Below, piece after piece: positions 38,576 through 50,961 of a stretch of DNA of 64,000 nucleotides. This stretch comes from Hibiscus mutabilis (Eukaryota > Streptophyta > Magnoliopsida > Malvales > Malvaceae), in contig CM033719.1 in NCBI GenBank assembly GCA_019671005.1, positions 19,456,750 to 19,520,749 of the forward strand, given 5' to 3'. The translations under genes and the position numbers were made by a program. The notes under the pieces were generated by a model, which searched no databases, was not told the origin of the DNA, and saw only the letters and a program-made list of their open reading frames with translations. Numbering within the stretch: the stretch's first letter is position 1; each line of letters opens with the position of its first letter.

Positions 38576-40780
38576 TTAGGCTGTGTTTGATACCAGTAAT
38601 TATAATTCCGGAATTCATTTTTCATGTTGTTTGGTTTTGGATTCATGTAGAAAGAAAAGTCAATGCAATTCCAATTACAAGTCAACCTATTTTCCTTTGT
38701 TATTTCGGTAGTTGGTTTTACCGTCTAATTTTTGGTAAAACACACTACATTCTCTTTAAGTCTATTCAATGCAAAACTAGCCTCTCTCTTGGCACACCTC
38801 CCACGTCGACACAACACCTCTCTCTCGACGGCGACAACATCGTAGGTGAGTTTATATTTTCTGTTTATCTTATATGTGTATGTTTGAGTTTCTTTTCTTT
38901 TCTTTTTTTTCTTGACCTAATCGTCAATTAGATTTAATCTATTCATATTCTTATCTATTCTTGGTCTATTCTTATAATTTTCAGTTCTTTCTTTACTCTC
39001 AACACAAACACTGAGAATCTTTATTTTTTGTCTCCTTCGATATTTTTTTAATTTGCTTTGGATTTTTAGATTTTAGGTAAATGCTCTAATTTTCTTTTTT
39101 CTTTGTATCTTCATTATAATACCTAAATTGCTTCTGGCCTAACACAAGGCTTTTGAAATATTTCAGAAAGAAATATAAAATAGAGGGTTGTATATTGCCA
39201 AATCATAATTGAATACTTGTATAGATAAATTCTTTATCCATTCATAACATTTTAAAAATTTTAGTATATATGTTATAAGCCAATTTTCTTTCTTTTTAAA
39301 GAGATTATATCAACCTAGTTTGCTCTGTTATCTATAAGTATTGAAAATTTTGAGCTTCTCCCATATTTCAAATACAAATATTATGCAGAACTTATTGCTT
39401 GAAATATGCAACAATATTGTTCCTGTAAAATGCATTATCTTCCTCTTGCTTAATCAAAAGTAGTAAGATTGGAAGGAGAGAAAGACCATGAAGTGAATTA
39501 TGAATTATCAATATTGGAAGGATTGTATAAGTAATTGGAGAGGGTGCTGCACAGTTTGTTTAATCGAAAGAAAATTGCATTGAGTATGAGGAAGGTGTCT
39601 GTATTGATCAAATATTATGAAGATGTCTTGGTTAGCATTGATCGTTTGGCTAGGTCTGATTTTAAATTGATGATGAGCTTATTTTAAGGCAACATTTGGT
39701 AGGAATTAAGATATTATGGATTGTTGTACTAATGGCTGGATTAGACTGGTATCAACCTTTTAAGCTTTTCTAGAATGCTACGAGGTTTTCTTTAGTAGAA
39801 CCTAAGCGTGTTTTTGTTGCTGAATCAGTACTGCGTATGTGGATTGATGAATCATGTAATTTTGAGAGAAGTGTCTCAGATTGAAGATTGTTATTTCAAG
39901 ATCTTGGGCAAGTGTTACTATTTACTGTCATGATCACTTGCGGTCCAAGCCTGTCGGTTCTTCTAAATTGTCGGCACTATAAGAAATGGCAGTTTCACTA
40001 GCGAAGGTAAGGATGATCACTTGTAGTCCAAGGCTAGAGTGTTGTCTTCACTAGATGGCATGACTTTATTTTATAGTGATATTCTCTCCATGCAATCATG
40101 TTTTTGGGTTGAATGGTTGTGGAGCAGCTATCATTTTGAATTATAATATGAAAGTTTGGTTGGTTGTTGTCAGATTTTGGGTTTGTTGGCTACAATTAGG
40201 ATTTAAGGTCAGAGAGTTATTTTGTTTGTATGGTATTGGAGATTACTTGTCATGCTTTGATTTGAGATTGGTGTGGCTTAGGGATGAGCTTGTGTAGAAT
40301 TTTTTTCTATGATCACCTCAATGTGAGGTCGTTCTTTTATTATTAATAAAATGATATCATTTTTGTAAAATAATGAATTGCAGAATTGCTGCTGCATGTA
40401 CTTTATCACATAATTTTTTATTTGTGGTCCTTTAAAAAGATGAAAACTTAGAAAACATAAAACTTTTATGCATATACTTTGGCTTATATAGAAGAAAATA
40501 ATTTTGCTTATTTCATTAAAAAATAAAATATTGTAATATATATTCAAATTATGCAAAATATTATTGTGTTACATCAATAAATTTGCAATGTGTGCTTGTT
40601 TTACTTAAAACAGAATTCAAAAAATGTTTTTATGAAAGTTTACCAAACAGTGCAAAATGAATTGCACAACGTTATCTAAACACCAAAAAATGATTTCTGT
40701 AATCAGTTTTCCAAAAATTGTAGTTCATTTTCCAAAATTTATTTTTCAGAAACAGTTTTTAGTGAAACAAACGGACCTTA
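38576..40780. mobile_element. PIF/Harbinger-like non-autonomous element
   Basis: Ends 'ggctgtgtttgatacc' (38579) and the complement of 'gtgaaacaaacggacc' (ending 40777) are imperfect inverted repeats of the GG(T/C)C...GTTTG type. A 3-bp TTA duplication lies at 38576-38578 and 40778-40780. All three fit PIF/Harbinger. The 2.2-kb interior has no recognisable transposase; the open frames near 38587-38931 and 40076-40297 match nothing I know. Confidence 0.65.
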
Positions 40781-41570
40781 GATCAATTGAGTCAAGTTTG
40801 GGCTTTTGTAGATATCAATTTGGGCTTGTCGGGCTAAATGGTGCCACTTTTAGAAAAGGTTAGAAGTTGAGGACCAATGGTATAATCTCACCATTGTTGA
40901 AAAAGAACATATGTTTGGACGTGTAAGAGAGTAGAGACAATAATACTTGGCTTACCTTACATTATTTCCTACACTTTTCTCTATTTCTTTTCCTTTTCTT
41001 CTAACAACCTTAGAGAAATATCCAAACTTTAACTATCAAGTGATCCATCCGAGATTCAAGAATTGTTAGATTGGTAATCCACATATTAGGAGCAAACAAA
41101 AGATCAAAATCATTGGAAAATGTGGTAAGAGGTTCATTGGGGTATTAGGAAGGTTATGAGAAAATGGGTTCATTAAGTAGATGAAATCATGTATTTAATA
41201 TATCAATTCGTTTTTCCTACTTCCATTAATCTTCCACAATTGTAATAATTAATGAAAGAAGTTGGAGACTCCTGCAAAGGTAAGGGAAAGAAGAACATGG
41301 AAAGCTAGGCAAAGAGCTACATTTTGGGTTTCTTGAGTAAGGTCGTATACTTTGAACTTTGAAGTACCTGAATTTCATAAATGTGATGCTTTGTATGTTA
41401 GTTTGGTGCTTTTGAGTAAAAGCTTCCTTAGATGATCAAATTGATAGTATTTATGTTATAGATGACTAAAAATGGTGTTAAATAACTCCTTAATATTCTC
41501 ATAAACTGTAGGGATTAATTAGAGTCTTAAAACATGGTTAAATGACAAATTGAAAGTGATATTCGAGCAT

Positions 41571-43563
41571 AGAAGTGTAACGACCCAGATTTTGCGTCAA
41601 CGGGTTAACATTGACCTGAGCCTTGGACTTTATGGCTGAAAGAAACCCAAATGGGCCTTGGATGATGGCAATTGGGCCTTGTAAGGACCATGCTATGGTA
41701 ATTTTAAAGATGAGGGACTTGAGAAGTGATTCTCCCTCTTTTAGGCCGAACACTTTGAATTTCTTGTCTCTTTTTAGACAAAATATGTCCATTTACATCA
41801 CCCATAATAACTTTTCTTCTTCCTTACCAATTTCCCATCTCTCTTGAAGAGCATACATGGGTTTTGTAAGGTAAAGATTCTAACTTTCTCCATCTATCTT
41901 TCCATGTTAAAATCAAGGTTTAAGTATGTCCATCTCTCTCTAAGTATCTACATTTTGAGGTAAGAAACACTAGCAATGGTGGAGAGTTGGAAGAATGGGT
42001 TTTGGAGGGGTTTAGGTTGAAGAGGATTTTGGACAAATTTATTGTTCTAATTTTTTTAAGGTTGTTTTCTAATTTTTTGGAAGTGTAACATATTTTTTTT
42101 ACACTTATTGTTTAGTTAAAGAGGTTTGGGAACCTTCTAACACAAAAGGGAAAGAAAGGAAGTAAAAGAGCTTGCTTGAGGAGGAAATTTGGGGCTGTTG
42201 TGGTGCTTAGTGCATTTCTAACTTATCTTATTTCATGCTTTTCATATGTGTTAATGCCTTTCTAAATTACATTGGGTTAAAGGGTTAGAGAAAACCTGGT
42301 GTATGGGAACGTTTGGGTTGGTTGTTTGAAATTGATGATAATTTGATGTTATGGACATGTTTGTTGTTCCTTGGGTGGCCAAAGCCACCATAATAACTCC
42401 AAAGTTAGTTGGGGTTCGAGTATGGGTAATTAGAGGTAGTGCTAGGAGCAAACTCATGGCTAAAAATCCAAATTCTGTGTTTAAGTACCGGTACGGGTTG
42501 AACCATGCCGATACGGACGAGGTTTCAAGCATAAACCATACGAATTGGTGCTTGTGAACTGGTACTACATTCAAGAAGTACCGATATGGGGACCCCCTGA
42601 GTACCGATACAGGCGAGCTAGTACCGGTACTGAGAAACTTCATAGAATCCCAATAAACAATTTTGGTACTGGTACGGTCGACCAATACCCGTATCCTAGT
42701 GTCGAGTACCGGTACCCTCTGTGCTAAACTAGTACGCACTAAAGCTACTGTAAAAAATATTGAGTTTTTCTCATAAATTTTTTAGGGGTTTTGGGTAAGG
42801 CCCAAATCGTTTTATGTTCGTATATACATGTTTAAATGATCGTGTACTATAGTACTTGGCCAAAATGTATACCTAATGCTAGGTGATCTCGGGTATACTT
42901 TTATGGGCTAGTGCCTGATGTTAGGTGATCCCTGGTACAACCATGATATTGACTATTCAATGCTAGCTGATCCCGAATACAACAACAAAGTACTTGATGT
43001 TAGGTGATCCCGAGTACTTTCTTGGTTAGCTCGATGCTTTGTGATCACAGGTTGTGCTGAATGTTTGTTGGTTTGATTTGTTTTGTTTTACGCCCTTGCT
43101 TAATGTTAATTTATGTTTGATTATATTTACAAAACGCATGAAATTTTTGAATAGTAGAAATGTACCACTGAGCTTTGTAAGCTCATCGTGCATATTGTTG
43201 TTTTCGTGCGTAGGTTACAGGCTGCTTGTTCGAGGGAGTGTATCGTCAAGGATTTCCTAACACCAATTTTAGAGAATAGAGTACAATACCTTGATTTTAG
43301 AAGTGAGCTATGTATTCATATAACCTTAACTCTATTGGTTTGTAACTCTTAAATTACTTGTTTTGAAGTACAATGTTTAAATGGAATGGAGCTCCGATTT
43401 ATCTTGGATTTTAAAACTATCTATGGAAACTTATTGCGTCCTTGATTTTTTTTTTAAATTTTGGCTAAACTTGAGGTTTAAATGTGGATAAAATTTTAAG
43501 GTCAGGTTTGGGTAGCCCGAATATATCATCTCGGGTCTCGATAAAGTGGGGTGTTACAAAAAG
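41571..43563 (+). mobile_element. Solo LTR D inserted in LTR C
   Basis: The LTR spans 41576-43558, from 'tgtaacgacccagattttg' to '...gggtgttaca', with flanks AGAAG and AAAAG (4 of 5 identical) as the probable duplication. It contains CG-rich decamers at 42480-42735 ('gtaccggtac', 'gtaccgatac'), 'aggtgatcccgagtac' tandem units (42850-43040) and the hairpin 'tgagctttgtaagctca' (43168-43184). Open frames inside are incidental. Confidence 0.8.
42850..43045 (+). repeat. Degenerate tandem repeat 'atgttaggtgatcccgagta' in LTR D
   Basis: Five units of about 40-50 bp share the core GATGxTAGGTGATCCCGxGTAC. Related units occur at the same relative place in LTRs A, B, C and F. Confidence 0.75.
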
Positions 43564-44921
43564 TACTATTTTTGGGTTCAAATACCGATACTAGATGATC
43601 TAGTATCATACTATATGAACATAGGCTAAAACTGGGTGAAACAATGCGTGATTACCAATACTGCATTCAAGAAGTAACGATACTGAGAGTTTTGAATCTC
43701 TACTAAATGGATTATTCGAACATGGAGGCATAATTTGATACTGATGCTTGTACGTGAGTATTGATATCTATAGGCAAGTATTGGTTCTCAATGGGTAGAA
43801 TTAATACTGATCACGTAATAGAAACATCTAGTAAATATTAGGTACTGTTACTCGTATGAGAGTACTGATACCCTTAAAGTAGTACCGATACTATTTGGGT
43901 AGTACCAATACTCATAGTGCATAATGGTTATCAATTTGATAATGGATTTTGTAATGATGCTAATATTGCTATTAAGGCTTAACTGTTGAGAAATGATTAA
44001 TTACCCATTCATAATGTTTTAGAAGCTCACTAATTAATAAGTGGTAATGAAATGATGTTGATGAATAACAACTTCATTGGGATTGGTGTATGTGATGATT
44101 ATATGTCTTGAGGGTATTGCTTGACTTTGTGGTTGCTTTTATAGGATCTAGATACCTAGTGTTAGTGTTGTTGCAACATTGTGTTAAGGTAATGCTAGAT
44201 GTGAGCTCTTCAGGCTATGTGACACTGAATCCCACCTACGCATGATTCTAGCTAGATAATAGCTCTTGAGGCTCTATGACACCTAGTCTCATCTATATAT
44301 GGTTCTAACCAAATGTGCGATGTCGAGGCTATGTGACTATTAGAACTAAATTTAAGGTACTCGAGGAATGATTCTAAGCACGCTAAGTCAGATGAGTGTG
44401 AGCTCTTGAGCCTATGTGACACCAGATTACACCCATGCCTTATTATTATGGGGTTATTGGTTTTTTTTGTTGACGTTGATGTTGATATGATGTGTTTGAT
44501 TGTTGATAAATACTCAATGGTACCTTTTTTCTCATACTAGCATATATGTTTATGTTTATGAATTGCATGAAGCTAGTATAGTAGAAGTTTGCCATTGAGC
44601 TTGTAAAGTTAGTAGGCTCAGGATGAGATTTTGTGGAGCACCATCGAAGCAGGATTTCAGTGCATCAACCTTTATCAGATTTTAATACTTATATCTTTTG
44701 GGGTATGTATTCATAGGACCTTACTTTGTATAGTATGCAACTCTTTATTTATAATTACTATTTTATTATATAATAATTGGAAATTGGAGCTCCATATTTT
44801 TGTAATTATTTTATACTTGGATAAAGATGTTATATTATGTCTTGTTTTTTATGGAATTTTTTTGATTATTTGGCTAAACTATGATCTAAAATTGTGGTGG
44901 GTTGGTTACTCAATATGACAT

Positions 44922-45158
44922 CTCGAATCCAATGGAAATTGTCTGCCCCTTAGCATGCCCCCATTTATGCCCCACACTAAAATTAGGGTTTAGGGTTAGG
45001 GTATAGAGAATTTAGGGTAGGGTGTATTTTTTAGGGTGTAGGGTTTAGGATTTGAAATTTAGATTTAGAGTTTATAATTTAATTTTATGTGTTTTTTTAA
45101 CATAGGACATAGAAAGAGGCATAATTAGGGGGCGGAAGATTTTTGTTCTCTCGAATCC
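44922..45158. mobile_element. MULE-type MITE with telomere-like interior
   Basis: The element 44931-45149 is flanked by the 9-bp direct repeat CTCGAATCC (44922-44930 and 45150-45158). Ends resemble each other in inverse ('attgtctgccccttagcatg' against the complement of 'cataattagggggcggaaga'). The interior has 'agggtttagggttaggg' runs (44984-45052). No ORF. Confidence 0.65.
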
Positions 45159-45358
45159 TTTAGACTGATTGGGTCGGATCAAGGTGCTACAAATTATTTC
45201 ATACTTGGTCAAAGATGTTATATTATGTCTTGTTTTATTATGGAAATGTTTTTAATTATTTAGCTAAACTATGATCTAAATTTGTGGTGGGTTGGTTACC
45301 CAATATGGCATCTCGAATCCTTTGGATTGACCGGGTCGGATTAGGGTGTTACAAATTT

Positions 45359-46266
45359 TTTTTATCATTTTTAATTATTTTCTCATTTTTTTTAGTTTTT
45401 AACGTACAAAGAACAACAATACATTTTAAAAAATACAGGTACATCTAGTTTTTCATGTTAAATAATAATAAGTAAATACAAAATAATGATATGCATATAT
45501 TTTTTTAACAAAAACAAGAAACTGAATTTTATTAAAATATAAGAAAGAAAGAAAATCATAACACACGCAACATAGAGATAGCCTTGGAGGTTATGGCTTA
45601 TTTGTTCAATGCCACAAAAAAAATCTCATGAAAAAAAAATAAAAAACGTGAAAAACATAAAAAGCTGAAGCTATCTTTTCCTCTGAATCCTTCTCTCATC
45701 TTTCATAGAAAATTCAAAAAACAGTATCAAAATCTTTATGTTTCTATCCACGTGAAAACATAAATGTTGATGTAGAAGTTTTTAAGGAGGAAAACCAAAA
45801 CCTTAGCTTAACATCGACGAGCATAGATTGAATAATTTTCTGCAAAAATTTAAAGGCTCCATCACCCTTACAAATTACCACATAAATATATCTAAACATG
45901 TCAACTTGCTTACCTTTCCTAACAAATTCACAAATGAAAACATATATAATTTGGATACTTATTTTTTATTAAATTTATAAATTATAATAATATTAAAAAA
46001 ATCTAATTTTAGGTGTCGATAATTATAAGAATCAGTTAGGCGAAGCAAATTATTTAATTTGGAGTCCTTCGTGTTTCACGTGTAAATCACGACTTAAGTA
46101 ATAACAACAACGTCTAGCTACCAAAATTAGTTCATTACTATACATAGAACTCAGACAACTTTTCATTTCAAAAGATTTAGTAATGTAGAAACGTGCTAGT
46201 AAAAGTAAGCTAGAAACATTGAATTTATGTTTATTAAATTCATTAATTCTTAACGTACATGTGGTT
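45359..46266. other. Intergenic, nothing recognised
   Basis: AT-rich spacer with homopolymer A and T runs. No gene or element end is evident. Confidence 0.4.
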
Positions 46267-46953
46267 GGTTACAGGGTTGTAAATGAACCGAACGTTCAGT
46301 GAACCGTTCGGCAGGAAGTTCGTTTATTTATTAAACGAACGAACATGAACAAGATTTTTTGTTCGTTTAATTGAATGAACGGACACGAAAAAAGGGCTTG
46401 TTCGTTCATTTATGTTCGTGAACGTTCGGTAATCCGTTCGTTTATGTTCATTTATGTTCGTTCGTTTATGTTCGTTTGTTTATGTTCATTTAAATTTATT
46501 TACATATGTCTAGGGGTGTTCATTGTTCGATTAAACCTATCTAACAAACAGAACCAAAACAAAATTGGTTAATCTATTAGATAATTTTAGGTTTCGACTA
46601 ATGATTAAGAGTATTTTTAAATTTAAATTATCGATTAATTTGGTTTAAAATCGATTAATTAAATGAATTAATCAAACTAACTCAAAATATTAAATATTTA
46701 ACACATTATATATGTTCGTTTGTGTTCGTTTATATTGGTTTGTGTTCGTTTATGTTCATTTGTGTTCGTTTATCATGTTAACGAACGAACATGAACGAAC
46801 ACGAACAAGCTTCATTCCTTAATGAACGAACACGAACAAGAAATTTTTTGTTCGTTTATGTTCGTGTTCGTTCGTTTGTTCGGTTAAAGTTAAACGAACA
46901 TGAACATACCATCGTTCGTGTTCGTTCGGTTCGTTTATAGGCCTAGGTTACAG
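46267..46953. mobile_element. hAT-type MITE built of GTTCGTT/AACGAAC repeats
   Basis: A perfect 8-bp duplication, GGTTACAG, lies at 46267-46274 and 46946-46953. The terminal inverted repeats are 'ggttgtaaatgaaccgaacg' and the complement of 'cgttcggttcgtttatagg'. The interior is mostly alternating 'gttcgtttatgttc' and 'gaacgaacatgaac' blocks that can fold on each other. A second AT-rich segment (about 46510-46715, starting 'taggggtgttcattgttcga') sits inside and may be another nested MITE. Confidence 0.88.
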
Positions 46954-47419
46954 GGACATGGGTCTGGGGTAATAAAGGCGCTCGCTCAAGGCCTACCGGT
47001 CAGGGAAAGTTTATAATGTTTTTTTCCAATTATATTTATTATTAAGAATTTAATATTTTTAATATTTATTATTAGATGTTTAATTTTCTAATACTTGTTA
47101 ATAAAGGTAATATTTTTTTCAATATTTATTATTAGAGGTCTACTCTTAAAATTCAATGCTTTTCTAATTATTAGGGGCCTGATTTTTTCCTCAATATTTG
47201 TTACTATGAACAAACTCTTAAAATTCATTTTTTTTCAATACTTATTATTAGCGGCCAATTTTTCTAATACTTTTTATTATAGACATACTCTTAAAATTTA
47301 ATTTTTTTCAATACTTGTTATTAGGGACATGAATTTAAATAGCGGAATGTAACCACAATAACGACCGTTATATGGTGGTAGCAGCACCATCCGAAATTAC
47401 GATATCTGTAACCATTATG

Positions 47420-47885
47420 TCTACAATTAGGGGTGGATATTCGATCGAGTTGAGTAAAAAATTTGTGTTAGTTGAGTTGACCAACCCTATTTTATAACTC
47501 AAACTTTATTTGAAATTTTTTCGAGTCGAGTTGTTTGAGTTTCTGTTCAAATTTAATTGTAAACATTTATAATTATGGTACTAATTAGTTCTACTTTAAA
47601 CGGCTTTCTATAACCGTATAAAATACACATATATTTCTTCATATATTTTCATATGTGATAGATATATCAGACATAATTGAGGGACTCAACTCGAACTTAA
47701 ATTGATCTATTAGTTACTAAAAATTTTGAGTTATTCCAATTTTCATTTTATAACTAAAACTTTATTTAATTTTTTTTTCGAGCTGAATCAAGTTTATGTA
47801 ATTATGAGTTGAGTTTTTCTCGCATCAAATCGAGTTGAATAATTTTGATTTTCCGAGTCGAGTTTTATCCACCCCTATTCACAAT
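47420..47885. mobile_element. hAT-like MITE
   Basis: The element 47428-47877 has 12-bp inverted ends, TAGGGGTGGATA and TATCCACCCCTA. Flanks 'tctacaat' and 'ttcacaat' match at 6 of 8 positions, compatible with an old 8-bp duplication. Inner 'tcgagttgag' repeats; no coding region. Confidence 0.75.
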
Positions 47886-49507
47886 AGCATACGTGATTCC
47901 TTATTGTTAAATAATTTGACCCATCACAATAAAATCCATTCTGGTGCAAGTATTGAATGGATTTTCACAACAAACAAGCGATAAGTCTTAATTAGTATAT
48001 TAAAGGATAATACATTACCAACAATCAACTTGACTTTTTTTTGAATAATCTAAAGGTGATTATAAGGTAGTATTTGTTCATACATATTCTTAACTCTTTA
48101 ACATTGCACATACATCTTGTAGACAAAGCAATTTGAATCCGTGCCTCTTCGGATAAACATCATCCGCTTTTTCATTGTGACACTCGTTGGGTAAAAAAAA
48201 ACAATGTAAAGTATTGAATTGATTTTCACAACAAACAAGCGATTAGTCTTAATTACTTTATTAAAGGATAATACATTACCAACAATCAATTATTCTAGTG
48301 CGATAAGACGTTATATCTCTCAAATAATATTAGAAGTTTGAATTCTTACATTATAAATGAAACAAATTAGGAGTATTCATATTGGCGCACCAGCGACTTT
48401 GGGTACTCGATTCTCCAAGTAGTAGGAAAAATGACTCATGTCGTGGCCAAAACTCGAGTACCTACCAAATTCGTGTACATGCTAATCGAGTCACGGGATA
48501 CTCGATTTATTTTTTTCAAATCATATTTTTTAAAGAAAATCAAATGAAATACACAAAACTTAAAAGTAAATAATGTATATCAAATATAGAATTTATAATT
48601 ATTATATTATAAACTTAATCTTTATAAAATATTAACGACAGACAAATATAATAATGACACAAATATTTTACTCAATCTCACCCATAAATTGGAACAAAAT
48701 CCCTCAACACTAAAAATCTAAATTTTAAACCCTAACCTTAGATTCTAAATTCTAAATTAAATACACCTTACCCTTAATTCTTTAAACTCTAACCTTAACA
48801 TTTAACACTTAACTTAATTTTTTAGCGTGAGAGCATAAATAATGGCATAAAAACGACAGAAAATTTTTATTCCACAAATTATTATTTTTTATATCATTAC
48901 CAACCTCTCTCAGGCATCTGTTGATATTTGCTTCAGGCAATGGCCATAGATTTTTTTTAATTATATTATTTTACAACTGGATTCCTAAACACAAAATGCA
49001 ATCGTCTGTATTCATGTGATTCTGGAACCAATATGCATTACACGATGATACATAATTAGAAGAAAAATGCATAGATTTGAAGGTATTTTCATCAACTTGA
49101 TGAATTATGTGTTTCTATACAGTACCAAGTGCTTAATTATTATATGATAAAAGTGGATAACAGCAAAGTGCCTACAGTTACTCTGAAAGTTTTTTTTTCC
49201 CTTTTGGAACAATTTTTATCTAAGGGAGAGTAAGGAGAATTTTGCTCATATTGAGTTTTGAACCCTCAACTTAAGGAAGGAGAAGGATGTTAACTGAAAG
49301 CTTTTACTATGAAAAGTTAAGAGGTTGGGAAGGTGAAAGATGATAAAAAAATACAATAATTTAAATAAAATATATATTAAAAAATTTAACCCTATTTTCA
49401 TATATTCAATAAGTTCAATTTTTGTGACCTGGATCTGACCTATGAACCCGATATATTTAGCGGATTGGGTAATCAACTCGTAAAATTTTTCTTAAGGTAA
49501 AAACTCC
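47886..49507. repeat. Intergenic with a 77-bp direct repeat and small repeats
   Basis: The block 47950-48026 ('gtattgaatggattttcaca...') recurs at 48212-48288 with few changes. A 'actcgattctcc'/'ctcgagtacc' patch lies at 48395-48500 and a degenerate 'aaccctaacctta' run at 48727-48810. No gene. Confidence 0.6.
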
Positions 49508-49757
49508 TACTCCCTCAGTCCTATAAAACTTGTCCATTTTGTGTTTTAAAATTGTCCGTTTGAAAAACTCAACAACTTTTACTAAACACATTTTCTTTTC
49601 TACCCTCTTTTTAGTTTTTTAATAAAACAAACTTTAACTTTTCGAGAATGAAATTGTTATTTTAATTACTTAACAACACATTTCTTACACAAACTTTTTC
49701 TTCTTAAAACTACGTGAAAAGTCAACAAAAAATAATATTTTTGGGACGAAAGGAGTA
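49508..49757. mobile_element. Stowaway-type MITE
   Basis: The element 49510-49755 has TA on both sides. Ends are 'ctccctcagtcctataaaac' and the complement of 'tttttgggacgaaaggag', the CTCCCTCCGTYCC ends known for Stowaway (Tc1/Mariner) MITEs. It is 246 bp and non-coding. Confidence 0.9.
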
Positions 49758-50961
49758 ATATTTAACACTAAATTGGCAGATCAACGGATCTAAAGTTTCG
49801 GGTCGAGTAATTTTGAAAGTTCCTCGAACAAATAGTACATTCAATATCCATATGAGGTTCCTTAAATCGTAATTTAATCAAAACAATGGCCGAGTAAAAT
49901 ATCATTATATCTTAAAAGCATCATATTTTCTTTCATTTCAATATTAACATATTCATCAAGTAATTGATTTTTCTCTGTCATTAATTTATTCTTTCATTTT
50001 TTTTTAAACTTTTACATGAATTTCTTAAAGCTAATTGTAATCACAAAATTATTGGAGATGATATTGTTAAAAGGAATACGGAAAAGAGCTCGGAAAAGAA
50101 CTTGATTAAAAAAGAATTTGTAAAAAAAATAAACAAATAAAATCTTTTCACTTTTTAAATTAAAAACTTAAAATAATATATTCATATTAATTACTGATTT
50201 AATTTTGAACATGATAAAAGAAAAGTGTAAAATTCATTATTTTACACAGAGTATGAGTGAATCTCTCTTCTCTCTATATAGGGATGGAACCATAAATTAA
50301 ACTTGAGGGACAAAGTTAAATAATCATAAAAAATAGAGGGAAAATATAAATAAATTAAAATTGGGAGTCTAAAAAATAAATATATCTATATATTTTTAAT
50401 AAAAAAGAATTTAGAGAAGAACCGCCCATTTATTGGTATTTAAAGAAAACCTTTTGAATTGACTGAGTTAAATGTGATATTAAAAATTCACTTGGGCTTT
50501 AATGATATGTACTGTCCCTGTGAATTCAATTAATTCAACTCACATCGTTTTCTTCCATCAACCTATAAGTTATTTCTTGTACTGTCATTCAATGTTGGTC
50601 GAATGAGTGAAAATATGAAGCATGTTTTTCTTTCATCAACACCGAAAGTCTAAACAACTGCCTTCCATATCTCTTTCTTTCAAGCACGTTTCTTGCTTTT
50701 TTTTTTTTTAGTTTTCATGAGTTAATAAGAATAGTTGGTGTATAACCCAAAGTTACCACCTCATTGAAACCCTAGAATTTGGGAATTTTTAGTTTGAAAA
50801 CCCTAATTTGTAGGACTAATTTGTATTATTACAAAAATTAGGGATTCAATTGAGCATAAAAACAAGTTTTGTGGCATAAATGAACAAAATCAGATGTTTA
50901 AGGGCCACTTTGAAAGGCAGAATGAAACTTGGTACCATTCCGTGAACCCTAGGAAACCCAG
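49758..50961. other. Intergenic, nothing recognised
   Basis: AT-rich spacer with no gene, RNA or element ends that I can support. Confidence 0.4.

Larger units (their letters stand above)
38506..45358 (+). repeat. LTR C carrying three nested insertions
   Basis: The start (about 38506, 'atgacctagattttcgagtt') matches the start of LTR D and the end is '...attagggtgttaca' near 45352. It is interrupted by a PIF/Harbinger-like element (38579-40777), a solo LTR (41576-43558) and a MULE MITE (44931-45149). Without them it is about 2.4 kb. Its own modules are 'gagattcaagaattg' (41049), decamers (43575-43920), the 'gctatgtgacac' units (44150-44420) and 'ttgagcttgtaaag' (44595). The last roughly 140 bp occur twice (44800-44930 and 45190-45330). 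Confidence 0.65.

Noticed and set aside
42251..42739. 162-codon open frame on the minus strand
   Set aside because: It is produced by the decamer array of LTR D read in reverse and does not match any family.
44984..45052. Telomere-like 'agggtttagggttaggg' run
   Set aside because: It is short, degenerate and inside a MITE with a target-site duplication, so it is not a telomere or a clear interstitial telomere.
48727..48810. Second 'aaaccctaacctta' run
   Set aside because: Degenerate low-complexity sequence resembling the same MITE interior in reverse; not a telomeric array.
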